Source: Roridomyces roridus
Lineage: Eukaryota > Basidiomycota > Agaricomycetes > Agaricales > Mycenaceae
DNA length: 30,344 bases
Direction of reading: 5' to 3'
Assembly (NCBI GenBank): GCA_029378245.1
Contig: JARKIF010000313.1
Coordinates: 1 to 30,344 of the forward strand
The position numbers and the translations under genes are program-made. The notes under the pieces are model-generated. The model was given only the letters and a program-made list of their open reading frames with translations. It was not told the DNA's origin and did no database searches. The first letter of the stretch is position 1, and the number at the start of each line of letters is the position of its first letter. Positions 19,350 to 28,635 of this stretch are shown here, piece after piece.

Positions 19350-20400
19350 GTGTCCGAATCCGAAGGGAGATCGATCTTGCCTGGGCGTCCATATATATAG
19401 CGAAGACGCCTTGAACGTAATTGCCAGTGTGCTGCAGCCACCCAAAGGAATAAGCGCCATTAAAAGACCGCGGACACGAACAATAGGTGCGCTGCCTTAA
19501 AATCGACAGCTGGAATACGCTAATAAGTAGGTTGAATGATACGCCAGTAGTCAAATGTTCGGCCCCGGGCAGGAAGTGAACGAACACTGTGCTATTCCCT
19601 GCCAATCCAAACGCGCACCAGTTGCCAGATGGAGACTCTGAGACCTCTTCGTGTCCGGGCCACGGATGGGCATTCCGAAGGGCGCTGTCATTTCAAGAAT
19701 TATATTTCGAGGATATGGTCCTCTGGCCAGACGAGTGGGTCAATTGAACTCACCTTTCAAGCACCGAGAAATCTAGGAAAGAATTGTCTTCAGCGCTTAG
19801 TGTGATATTTGGTGGTTTCAATCCTCCCGTAGGTTGGCGCAGCGGAACAAGAAGAACAACCACCGACTCGGAGACGCCCCAAACAGCCGAGAAGCTCGCG
19901 AGTCCAAGTTAAACTTTGTCGTAACTAGGCATTGAAACACCCCGCGCCAAAAGTTGTCAGTACAGCTGCAAGGCAGGCGGTGTCAGTCACAGTCAGAGAC
20001 AAGCAGATTCTGTTGATTGGCCGATAAGTAATCGATTAGTTTCATTTGTGCTGCCAGAGGCTGCCAGCAGCCAGTACACGGAGAGTCTCGCAGCCGCTGC
20101 TGTGCGCCGGAGAGGCAAGGAAGAAGGAGACTGATGGGATTACGGCAATACCCATCGGTGTCAACGCGACAATAGCTCGGCTAACCGCCTCGCTAGTCTT
20201 TCCTTTCTCTCTCTTGTTCTCCTCCTTCATCTACTAAGGCCCCTCGCTCGCGAGAGTGGCTCAAACCCAGGGCCTGGGGTATCACCGACATCTTGCCTCC
20301 GAGTACGACACCGAAACACACCGCATTCGGTCTACTCCACAGACCGACGAGTGACACTTTTGTTTTTGGCTCTCACCACAACTACTGCTAGACGACGCGG
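19350..20400. promoter_or_regulatory. Intergenic region between the P450 and the 20401 gene
   Basis: Divergent promoters, about 1 kb. The left part carries the P450 TATA box and the end of the segmental duplication (to about 19690). A pyrimidine-rich tract (TTTCCTTTCTCTCTC and following, near 20200-20230) precedes the next gene, as is common before fungal transcription starts. No gene is supported. Confidence 0.5.
19391..19400 (-). promoter_or_regulatory. TATA box of the P450 gene
   Basis: CTATATATAT on the minus strand, 42 bases before the start codon at 19349; it favours that ATG over the open frame that extends upstream. Confidence 0.5.
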
Positions 20401-23400
20401 ATGACGGACAGGGACGACAAGGACAAGGAATCGCGTGCGGGGGATCACGATAGACAGCACCACCACCACTCGGATTCGGAGCGAGCAGCACACACCGGAG
20501 ATGAAGACGCCAAGTCGACCAAGGAGCACCGACTCTCACGGCGGGACTCGTACCATTCCACATCGTCCCACCGTTCGAGTTCTTCCAAGAAATCAAAGAC
20601 GCGGTCCAAGGCGACGGTGGATGACGATCAGCCGGATATGGGCGGCGTCGGTGGGGCTGAGCAAGAGGTGGATCGCAAGCAGAAGGAACGCGATGAAACA
20701 GCATATGGCCCCGAATTCTTGCGTGCGCTCGCTATAGCCCCCAGCGTCGACGAAGACAGCCCGTTTGACGTCATCGCTGGGGCCGACGCGGTGGAATTTG
20801 CCAGGCGTTTCGTTCAGTGCGTCCCTCTCTCTTCTCTCACGACGGGATATCCATTGTATACAGAGAACAAGAACAAATCCCGCCCCATGCCACCTCCTCG
20901 TCGGACTCGCATGCACATACACCTGGCACGATCACTAGCACCCCGGAAGGCGGCACGCGCAAGCACCTCCCGCCCGTTGTGTTTGCTCTCCCCCGCACCG
21001 CAGCCGGCGACGCTGGTCGCAAGGTCGTCGATTTCTATATGAGCTGGCGGGGTAAGACGGTGAGCATCCCGGTTTCTCTGATCTAGAGCCCTTCTGACGT
21101 GGGGAAGAAAACACACAGACTCAAGGGGCAGGAGCGCCGGACGGGGTTTTTGGATAGCGAGTTCAAACGCGTGAAGGAGACGTTGGATGGGGAGTGGAAG
21201 CGTGCGAGGTGAGTGATTCTCTCCTTCCTTGCGTGGTTGCTGACCATGTCTCCAGTCGTGCCATCAAAGGTGGCTTTGGCGGCCGTGAGGACGACGAGGA
21301 CGAATTGCAAGGGTATCCGACGCTGGGTGAGTGCCTTGTTTTGGGTGAGAACGCGGTCTGGATGGAGGAGAATGGGCGTGGCGACCAGAGACCCCGCGCA
21401 GATGAGAAACCCTGCTAACCCACTGTTTCAGCCCGCGCACCGACAGACCCACAAAAGCCCCCAAGTTTGCCTCCGAATCTGGTCGCCCATGCTCAAGACG
21501 AGCAGGCAACGTCCGCCTCCCGGTCCGTCGTCATTCCTCCCCTCTGTACACGTGCTAACGGCTCCGCAGGACACCACCACCGGCGACGCAGCGTACCGTG
21601 TCGGACCCGCTCCCTCCACCTTCATCCTTCCCTATCAACATGGAGCGCCCACAACTAGGAGTGCACCGCGGGAGCGTGGACAGTCTGACTAGTGTGATGA
21701 GTATCCCGTTGCTGGGACTAGTCCGGGGCGTGCCAGTGGGCAATCGGGGTGAGTTTTCGGTATTCTTGTCGTGTATGTGGGGCAGATGGATGTGCGCTGG
21801 ACTGGAATATGGCGCGGGGACGCTGCGGCTGCGGCGAAGCTTGAGCGGCACGAGGATGCAGCATGGACATGGTCGAGACACGTCTTTGCGCGTCATGTCA
21901 ATGTTCCCCGCCGCGCGTTTGCAGGACACGAGACCGTCCTTCTTGTTGTCATCCCCGCGATTATGTCAGTTACTGACGCGTTTCTAGTACCTCTACGGGT
22001 GATGAATCCTGGCGATCGGTTTTCTATGTGCGTGTTCTGCGTCTGGATAACTTCCATTTCTGTAGTCCCCCTGACCTCATTGTACCCTGGGTGGTCGTGT
22101 GACCCGGGATATGAAGATGCTTATTCTCTCGCGCTTTATATTCCCTCGTCATCCCTTACTTCCTTCATGCTTTCTTCCTCCTCCTCCTTTTCAATGCATT
22201 GGCTAAGACTGATTCCTTGCTGCGGTTACAGGTCGTCCGCAGGTGGTGTGTTTCGGTTTCGCTCCACACCCTACCTTGCTTACCCACGTATATAGATCTG
22301 GACGTCGCTGAAACACCCAAAGCCAGACTCTCGCGGCACTCGCCGTTGCGAGATGGTGTCGCGTTTGATGTTCCCGACGACGGTGAGGATGATTACTTGG
22401 GTTATAGTGGAATATCTTCTGATGCGTCGTTAGGCGCGGAGACGCACTTGGTCGCACTCCCTGGACGCGCTGGGTCGGATAGCAGTGCGAGTAGTGGGGG
22501 CTCGAGGAGGAGCAAACACAGGCGGAGGAAGGACAAGGGTCGGACGTCCGCGGAGGAGGAGGAGCGAGGCAAGGAGAAGATTTTGATTGTCTTGTTGGAC
22601 GAGAAGGATAAAGATAAGGAGACGGAGACGGAGAAGACGCCGGTCAAGGAGGAGGGGTCGACCTGGCATGGGTGTGTACCTTTTACTCTTCGTGATTTTG
22701 CGCTGACGAGGGAAATAGACTCGAGCATCGACTTTCGATGCGCTCTGCGCAAAAGCCTCCGCCTCCGACCGCGACCCATGTCTCCCCATGGATGGGTCCG
22801 CTGGCTCATACAGACGAAGACGTCACCTTCATCACGACGCCCGACCCCTCCGACTCTGATGGCTCCTCATCCGAGGACGGCGCAGACGTCAACTGGGGCC
22901 GTCGTAGTGGTGCACCTATGCCTATCAAAAACCTTCTCTCCGCCATGGGCTACCTAGCACCTGAAGCCCGCGCCACGCCATCTCCCTATGGTTCCTACAC
23001 CGCGCTCCCTATGCCCACCCCGTACAACAGCCCTTACAACGCTGCCGCTGCAGCTGTGTACACCTCGCCGTATGTTACACCTATGCAAGCCTCGCCCTAT
23101 GTTACACCCATGCAAGCCTCTCCGTACCACTCGCCCTACGGTATGCACCCACAAATCCATGGCCAAGGATCACCAAGCCGGCCACAGACGCCGCCTATAT
23201 ACGCTCCCAGTAACACGCCGCCGCAACAATCGACGCCGCCTTGGCCGAGTTATACTCCGGCCATGTTAGCAACGGCAGCAGTGTATCCCAGCCCGGCGCA
23301 AAGTGGTTATGCGAGCCCGTATGGTAGTGCTCCGCCGAGCATATACGGGCCTGCGCCACCCCCGCTCTACAAGCCTGCGCCTGCTAGTCCGGCGCGTCCG

Positions 23401-23421
23401 CCTTTGTATTATTATGGCTAG
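20401..23421 (+). CDS. Large low-complexity protein, unknown function, Pro/Tyr-rich C-terminus
   Basis: I do not recognise the family. Clear exons are 20401-20816, 20864-21059, 21126-21208, 21256-21326, 21432-21522 and 21570-21748, all phase-consistent; exon structure from 21749 to about 22295 is unresolved; then about 22296-22675 and, after an intron with donor GTGTGT, about 22723-23421. The N-terminus is charged and histidine/serine-rich (HHHHSDSE, SSHRSSSSKK). A more ordered part reads AYGPEFLRALAIAPS, GRKVVDFYMSWRGKT and RTGFLDSEFKRVKETLDGEW. A Lys/Glu-rich stretch (KDKDKETETEK) precedes the tail of about 160 residues rich in Pro, Tyr, Ser and Ala (SPYVTPMQA repeats), ending ARPPLYYYG. 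The composition suggests a largely disordered scaffold or regulatory protein. It is convergent with the next gene. Confidence 0.7.
23065..23118 (+). repeat. Two tandem 27-bp units encoding SPYVTPMQA
   Basis: 23065-23091 and 23092-23118 differ at two bases and encode the same nine residues; a third partial unit (SPYHSPYG) follows. The tail of the 20401 protein has grown by in-frame duplication. Confidence 0.85.
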
Positions 23422-23735
23422 TCCTCCCTCCTCTTTTCTTTTCTTTTCGGGTTTTTCCTCTCGGTCTCTTGGGAATGGGTTATCATTTGTACTTTGACCT
23501 CATAATATCACATACAATCGCATATCGTCGTCGTACTGCAATCGCACGCACATCTATCATATCGCATTTCCTCTCTATCGTCGTACATAGGGCTGTCTCA
23601 TAGATACAAGTAGCAGTAGTTAGTATTTCCTCCGTACATACATACAGAAGTAAAGTAATCGCCGGAGTACGGTCCAGCGAACAGTTGCGGAAAAAAACAA
23701 TGTAAATTAATAAATATGTATGTATGTACCCAGAT
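23422..23735. terminator. Shared 3' region of two convergent genes
   Basis: The stop codons face each other 314 bases apart. The region is AT-rich, with TTAATAAATATG near 23706 and TATG/TACATA microrepeats (near 23630-23645 and 23715-23728), suitable for polyadenylation of both transcripts. No gene is visible. Confidence 0.45.
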
Positions 23736-25621
23736 TCAGGAATAGTAATGCCAGAATCGCCCGAGGATATCCGTGACGAACGCTACCAGCGCGCTGAGTA
23801 CCCACATTGGGTCGTCTTCCTTGCGGAGTGGTGGGTTCTGGGGTGGGTATTGAGATGGGGTTGGCTGCGGTTTTTCGGGGGGTGGGCGTTGGCTATATCA
23901 ACAAGTCAGTATCCAATTCAAGGGAAGGGAGGAGAGAGTACTCACCCACGACCATTCGCTGCAGGCTGTGATGTCGAAGGAACGGACGTCGATTGCTCAG
24001 GGACTGCAGCTGGGAGGAGAGGAGGACTGGGAACGGGAACGGCAGCAGAGGAGAGTAGTGGGTCCACAGCAGTCGGCTCGGGCGTGCGTACAGCAGACCT
24101 GGATCCACTCGACCCGGCTGTGGACGCTCTCTTGGGCTGCGGAGCCTGGTCCTCCTCCTCGTGCTCAGATGCAGGCCGCGCGTCGGTCTCCAAATCATGT
24201 CCCATCTCCTCCCTATCATCAAGATGCTCAGTCTGCGGATGCCCGAGCACGATGGCAAAGTACGCGTCGTCGTCGGTCGATGATGAGCTCGGGACTACTC
24301 GTGGTGGGATGACGGCTGCGGGTGGGAGGACGTCGGGTATCGAATTCAAAGTGCGTGTAAAGGAGGAGTCGGGGACGACCATTTCCTCGGGCTCCTTGGT
24401 GAACGTGCTGTCCAGCACCAGCGGGGGGATCTCTTCTTCGTGCACTTGAGGCTCGGGCGGTGGGAGCTCAGCTGCAGGAGCGAGCGGGGTCAGGATCGTC
24501 ACCTCTGGCTCGCTCTCCAGCACCGGGGGAATGTGCTCCTCGACGACGACGGCGGGCCCAAGCACAGGTGTCGCTTGCTCTTCCTCTCCCGATGGAGCTG
24601 GGAGCTCGTCCGGCTCACGAGACACCTCAGCGACCGGACTCGGCTGCATCTGGGTCTGCGCCTCGATGAGAATGAGCAGCGGAGACTTGACGTCCACCTC
24701 CCCGTGCTCGTGTTCCTGCTCAGTCTCATACTCGTCGTGCTCCTGAGCAGCAGCAGGCTCGAGCTCGGGAGTTGTCACGGGGACCTGCTCCGATTCCTCC
24801 TCCACGATCGCCTCCCCCACATCCACCCTTGCAACCTGCGCCTCCGCCTCGCGCAACGGCGACTCTGCAATGGGACTCGGCCGCATCTGGGGGTACTGCG
24901 CGACAGGGAGCAGGCGTTTCACAGATCTGCGATCGCCGTGAGCGTGAGTGTGGCCGTTTGTGAGAGGCGAGGGTGGGGGGCTCGAGGGCTTGGGGAGAGC
25001 AGATGTAATGGGGGCGGGCACTGGGTCCGGGATTGGCGATACCTGGACCTCCGGAGGTGCAGGTGGAGTTTCAGGAGCCGCTGGTGCAGGAGTAGAGGCG
25101 AGCACGGGTACGGGTGTGGGCGTAGATACAGAGACGGGAACAGGAATGAGCGACGCTGTAGACTTGCGTGCCTCGCTAGAAAGTGAAAGCGACGAACGTC
25201 GTCCCTCTTCAGAGGTAGTCGCCGGTGGTGGCGTCGCAGGACGGGTCGCATTGTCGGAGACGATTGAAGACGTCCTGCGCATGACGGTACCCATCCGTGC
25301 CCGCAACGACTTCTTCCTGGTAGGCTCCTCCGAGGGATCCGGTGTGGCCTCGGATGGCTGCGATTCAGACTCATCGATCGAGGTGGCCGAGTTGCGGCGC
25401 ATGACGCCTCCAAGACGTGTCCGGAGCGATTTGTTAGGGCTGTCCTTCGTGGCTGCGACGGGAGGGATGGCTGGCAGGGTTGGCGGCGGAGTGGACGTCC
25501 AGCGCTCGACAGACGAGCTACGTGCTCCATCGGTGGGAGTCGCAGGGCGTGAGTTGGACAGTCCCGTCGACGTGCGACGCGCAATTCGTGAGCGAAAGGA
25601 CGACTTGTTGCTGCTGCTCAT
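23736..25621 (-). CDS. Disordered Pro/Ser/Glu-rich protein with a C-terminal membrane tail, unknown function
   Basis: Exon 1 is 23946-25621 and exon 2 is 23736-23892, joined by a 53-nt intron (donor GTGAGT, acceptor TATAG), giving 610 aa with no interruption. The first 120 residues hold three copies of a basic motif: SFRSRIARRTST (8-19), KSLRTRLGGVMRRNSA (64-79) and KSLRARMGTVMRRTSS (104-119), each ending in an RRxS/T site of the protein kinase A type. The middle is proline-, valine- and glutamate-rich, with a second repeat (QMRPSPIAES, QMQPSPVAEV). The last 23 residues (MWVLSALVAFVTDILGRFW and following) are hydrophobic and end the protein, which suggests a tail-anchored membrane protein facing the cytosol. 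I do not recognise a family; composition alone cannot give a function. Confidence 0.8.
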
Positions 25622-26251
25622 GGCGGGGAAGGAGATCGGATGCGAGGGAGGTGGCGAATTGGAGGCACGCTGAGCATCTTATAGAGCCGAGTGGATGCAT
25701 CGAGGTAACGCGGCCACGATGCAGCGGGCACATTTCCACGATAGTTACACAAGGTTCAAACGCGGGGCAAGTGCTCTTTTTGCAAGGCAGCCTAGCTGCC
25801 GAGCCCCCGAGTGTGATGCCACAAAGGGCCTCTACTAGTATGAGGACCTTGTCCAGTAAATGCACTGCGATAACGGGTCAAAGCTGGGTATCACGGTGAG
25901 CGATGTGAAGCTCACAACGGCATCCTCATTGAAACCACGTTTCGAGGCCAAGTCACTCCACGCGTTCCGGCCGAGAGGGTCTGGTCACTGATGAGAGGTC
26001 ATTTGGCTAGAGAATGCAGGGGCGGCCGTACCAATGACATCCACGCTCCAGCTACATACATATTGAGGCGAGTATCGCTAGTCAAAGTGACTGGGTTGGG
26101 GATTCCCAAGGGCCCTCTTCTCCAGGTATCATCCGGTGCAGCTTGAAGGCCACGAACTGGAGCCTCTGCGTGTCGAATTCGCCATTGATGGTCGAGAGCA
26201 AGTTTTTCGATTTGGTCAAGCTTGCCACTTGACCGATCTGTTCCGATATTA

Positions 26252-26412
26252 GGGGAGGTCAAAGTTCTCTCCGGGTTCGATTTTTGTCGTGAATCGACTC
26301 AGAATCGAGGTTTCGACTCCGGAGTCGAAACGAGAATCGACTCGAATCAACTTGTGAATCGACCCGAGAATCGGGTATCAGGATCGGCCCAAAAACAGAA
26401 CTTTGACCTCCC
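26252..26412. mobile_element. About 160-bp palindromic MITE
   Basis: The ends are perfect inverted copies, GGGAGGTCAAAGTTCT and its complement, with TTA on both outer sides. The interior repeats GAATCGA-type words in both orientations and is centred on a perfect 22-bp palindrome at 26310-26331 (core GACTCCGGAGTC). The whole could fold into one long hairpin. There is no coding capacity. Confidence 0.75.
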
Positions 26413-26629
26413 TTATTCACCGGCTCGGTAGTTCAACCAAAAATTCAACCATGGCTCACCTTCAGGCAAATTGCCAACGCGGCACTGGCTGACTTTCCAT
26501 AAGGAAAATCAAATGTTTTCAACGATTTTTTGTCACTTTGCCGGGCTGCCGGCGACACCTGTCAGGACCCCGGAGTTAGCTTTATTTTATACGCTCGACA
26601 GAGGGTCCTGCAAACCTTAAATCTGCATG

Positions 26630-27935
26630 AATCTGTAGAGGGGTACCTATGCCGTTCAAGCTGGTGATTTAATCAAATAGACCTTTATTTTGTTTTTGCT
26701 CCCAGAAGTTTTTATTTACTGCTTCGGAATGTTTTCACCACAGGGTTCCAAGATTTATTTCACGACTGATTGGCGTCGAATGTCATGCCGAGGGTGTTCG
26801 GGCTCTCCCGCCTGCCGGCCATCAAGCTGTCGGGAGGGAAGCTTCGCCGACGGCCATTGTATCCTGATCCGGCGTTAGCTGTCTCACTCTGCTTTCACCT
26901 CCATCTACCGCAGCGGCGCAGCTTTAACTGTGCGGCACTTCTCATGTCATCGACCGGACATTGAGCCTAACTTCCTTATTCCTCCATTGTGCGTCGACAC
27001 GGAGCATTTCTCGGTTGCGTTGGGGCAGTTGTCTCTCAGCTGCAGGGTCGCCGAGGATGGGTTACCGGTATGGGACGGGTACCCTATCTAAGGTGAGTAC
27101 TGTCCGAGTCTCCGTGATCTCACGTCGAACAACATGCTGCGCTTGTGGATGCCAGATGGCCTTGCCTTCATGCCATCGCCACGGCCCGATGCATAGACGA
27201 CAACGACGCTGTCGGTCCGAACCTTTCTCCTGCCCTGCGCGCCCCGTCCTTGTTGTGGGTTATCGTCCGCACAAAAGCGCGGCGTTCAAGTCAGGCAAAT
27301 GAATGTCGGGTCGATTGCCGTGTCGTTCTAAGCATCTGGGAGCGTGTCGGGCACGTTGGACCGGGACGTAGTAGTAGGCGCACCGTCACAAATGGGTCGC
27401 GTGCTGCATATTCACTTGTCACCTATGCCTGTACCCCCGGACCCGTCTGCAGTCTTTTCGCTTGCCATTCTGGGCGGCACCGGGCAGGTTGTCCAACATT
27501 TACTCTGCATTGCATCACGTTGCACGCGCGCGTACCATCGGCTCCAACTTCCACGGCAACGAAATGTCTCAAATTGACGTGTAGGCGTCGCGTCGTGCGT
27601 GCGGCGTGGCGGAGCGGCGTGTGTCATTTATTCTTCAACGCCGCCGTGCGCGTTGGTGGTATATTACTTACCACTGATGGTGGCGGCTGTTGATGGCGGG
27701 GGCGGAGGGCCGCGGAGCTGCGGACCGAGTCACCGACGCGGCCTTGATTATGAATAAAGTCTGGCATGCCACAAAAAAGCCTCTGAAATAGACATTTGAG
27801 ACCGCTCGGAGCCTGGAAATAAAAATTTTGGAGCTGAGAAAATAAAATAAAAGTGTGTTTGATTAAATGACCAACTTGAACAGCATAGGTACCCCCCCCC
27901 CCCCCTCTACAGATTTCCCCCCCCTCTACAGATTT
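26630..27935. mobile_element. About 1.3-kb element with long terminal inverted repeats
   Basis: 26630-26725 (AATCTGTAGAGG, GTACCTATGC, GTTCAAG, TTTAATCAAA, TTTTATTT) reappears inverted at 27815-27915 with about 80% identity by eye. The outer motif AATCTGTAGAGGGG is present twice at the right end and once plus a partial copy at the left. The inner kilobase is GC-rich with no transposase-like frame. Long inverted repeats fit a Mutator-like or unclassified non-autonomous element. I could not find a target-site duplication, so an inverted duplication of host DNA is not excluded. Confidence 0.6.
27892..27924. repeat. Poly-C tracts in tandem CTCTACAGATTT units
   Basis: A run of 14 C (27892-27905) and one of 8 C (27917-27924) each precede CTCTACAGATTT. 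Such runs vary in length by slippage and are hard to sequence; the left inverted repeat has only four. Confidence 0.8.
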
Positions 27936-28635
27936 TTGCAGACTAGATTCTTTCAATGAACTGTCAAAACGACCGGAGTTTGAACGGAGTTGGGTACATC
28001 GGACACTGCATCATGTAAATGATGTAATCATTGCTGCATCAATCTATGCCGAACCGAGACCACGGACCACTCCAAGCACAGTTAGCTCTCGATTTCCCTG
28101 GTAGAGTGCATGATTTATGCAGAGCAGTCACCAGCAAGGCTTCTGAGCATGTTCACAAACTCGCAACGTGTCAAAAACGCTTAAGACGCGTCGATCTCGC
28201 GAAGGTAGCGCTGCCGAGGCTCGGGTCGAGAATGATCGATGCCGAGGCCAGAAAGGCGTCGGCGATACCTTTCAGCGGTGTCTAGCATGGACCCGGGATG
28301 GAGAAAGACTCTAAATGTTACCTGCTGCATTTCCTTTTGCTTATGGAAATAGTTCAAGTAGATCTCACCATCTAAACCACTTTAAAACTCAGAGTGACAG
28401 CGGCGCTGGTCTACCGCGAAAAAAGTATCAAACCTAAAAATTCCTTATGGAAAGTCAGCCACTTTCGAATTGCCTTCTACTTGATTCGAAAATTTCAAGC
28501 GTGTTTATCCGTAATGGTAAGCATATGTGGTGCATAAGTCGACTAGTCAGGCTCATACAGTGGAGGCGCGGCCCAAGGCATGCGGCGTTCACGACGGACA
28601 GAAGCCTCTCCTTCAAGGTATCCTCCGATTCATCG

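Larger units (their letters stand above)
16945..19690. repeat. Right copy of the segmental duplication (intact genes)
   Basis: Same-order match to 13957-16190 as described there. This copy has the complete P450 with promoter and the complete unknown gene overlapping its left edge. Confidence 0.85.
25622..28635. other. 3-kb region without a supported gene, holding two inverted-repeat elements
   Basis: Open frames are short and none shows a motif or plausible splicing. The left part includes the promoter of the 23736-25621 gene. The region carries the elements at 26252-26412 and 26630-27935. Between 27950 and 28635 I see nothing beyond a short CGT microsatellite near 28692-28710. Confidence 0.5.

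Noticed and set aside
24440..25186. Long plus-strand frames of about 240 aa at 24440-25186 and 24948-25673
   Set aside because: They mirror the GC-rich low-complexity gene on the minus strand (23736-25621), which has the intact frame, intron and start.
26267..26290. GGTTCGA as the T-loop of a tRNA gene
   Set aside because: No matching acceptor stem, D-loop or anticodon arm could be drawn; no convincing tRNA was found by eye anywhere in the window.
26573..26608. AGGACCCC and GGGTCCT as ends of another hAT-like MITE
   Set aside because: Only about 8 bases match, the enclosed 20 bases are too short, and no 8-bp duplication flanks them.
27892..27930. CTCTACAGATTT units as a CRISPR or satellite array
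   Set aside because: Only two units with a homopolymer between them; this is part of the inverted-repeat end, and the genome is eukaryotic.
28031..28285. 84-aa plus-strand frame as a gene
   Set aside because: No motif, no neighbouring exons and nothing else supporting it.
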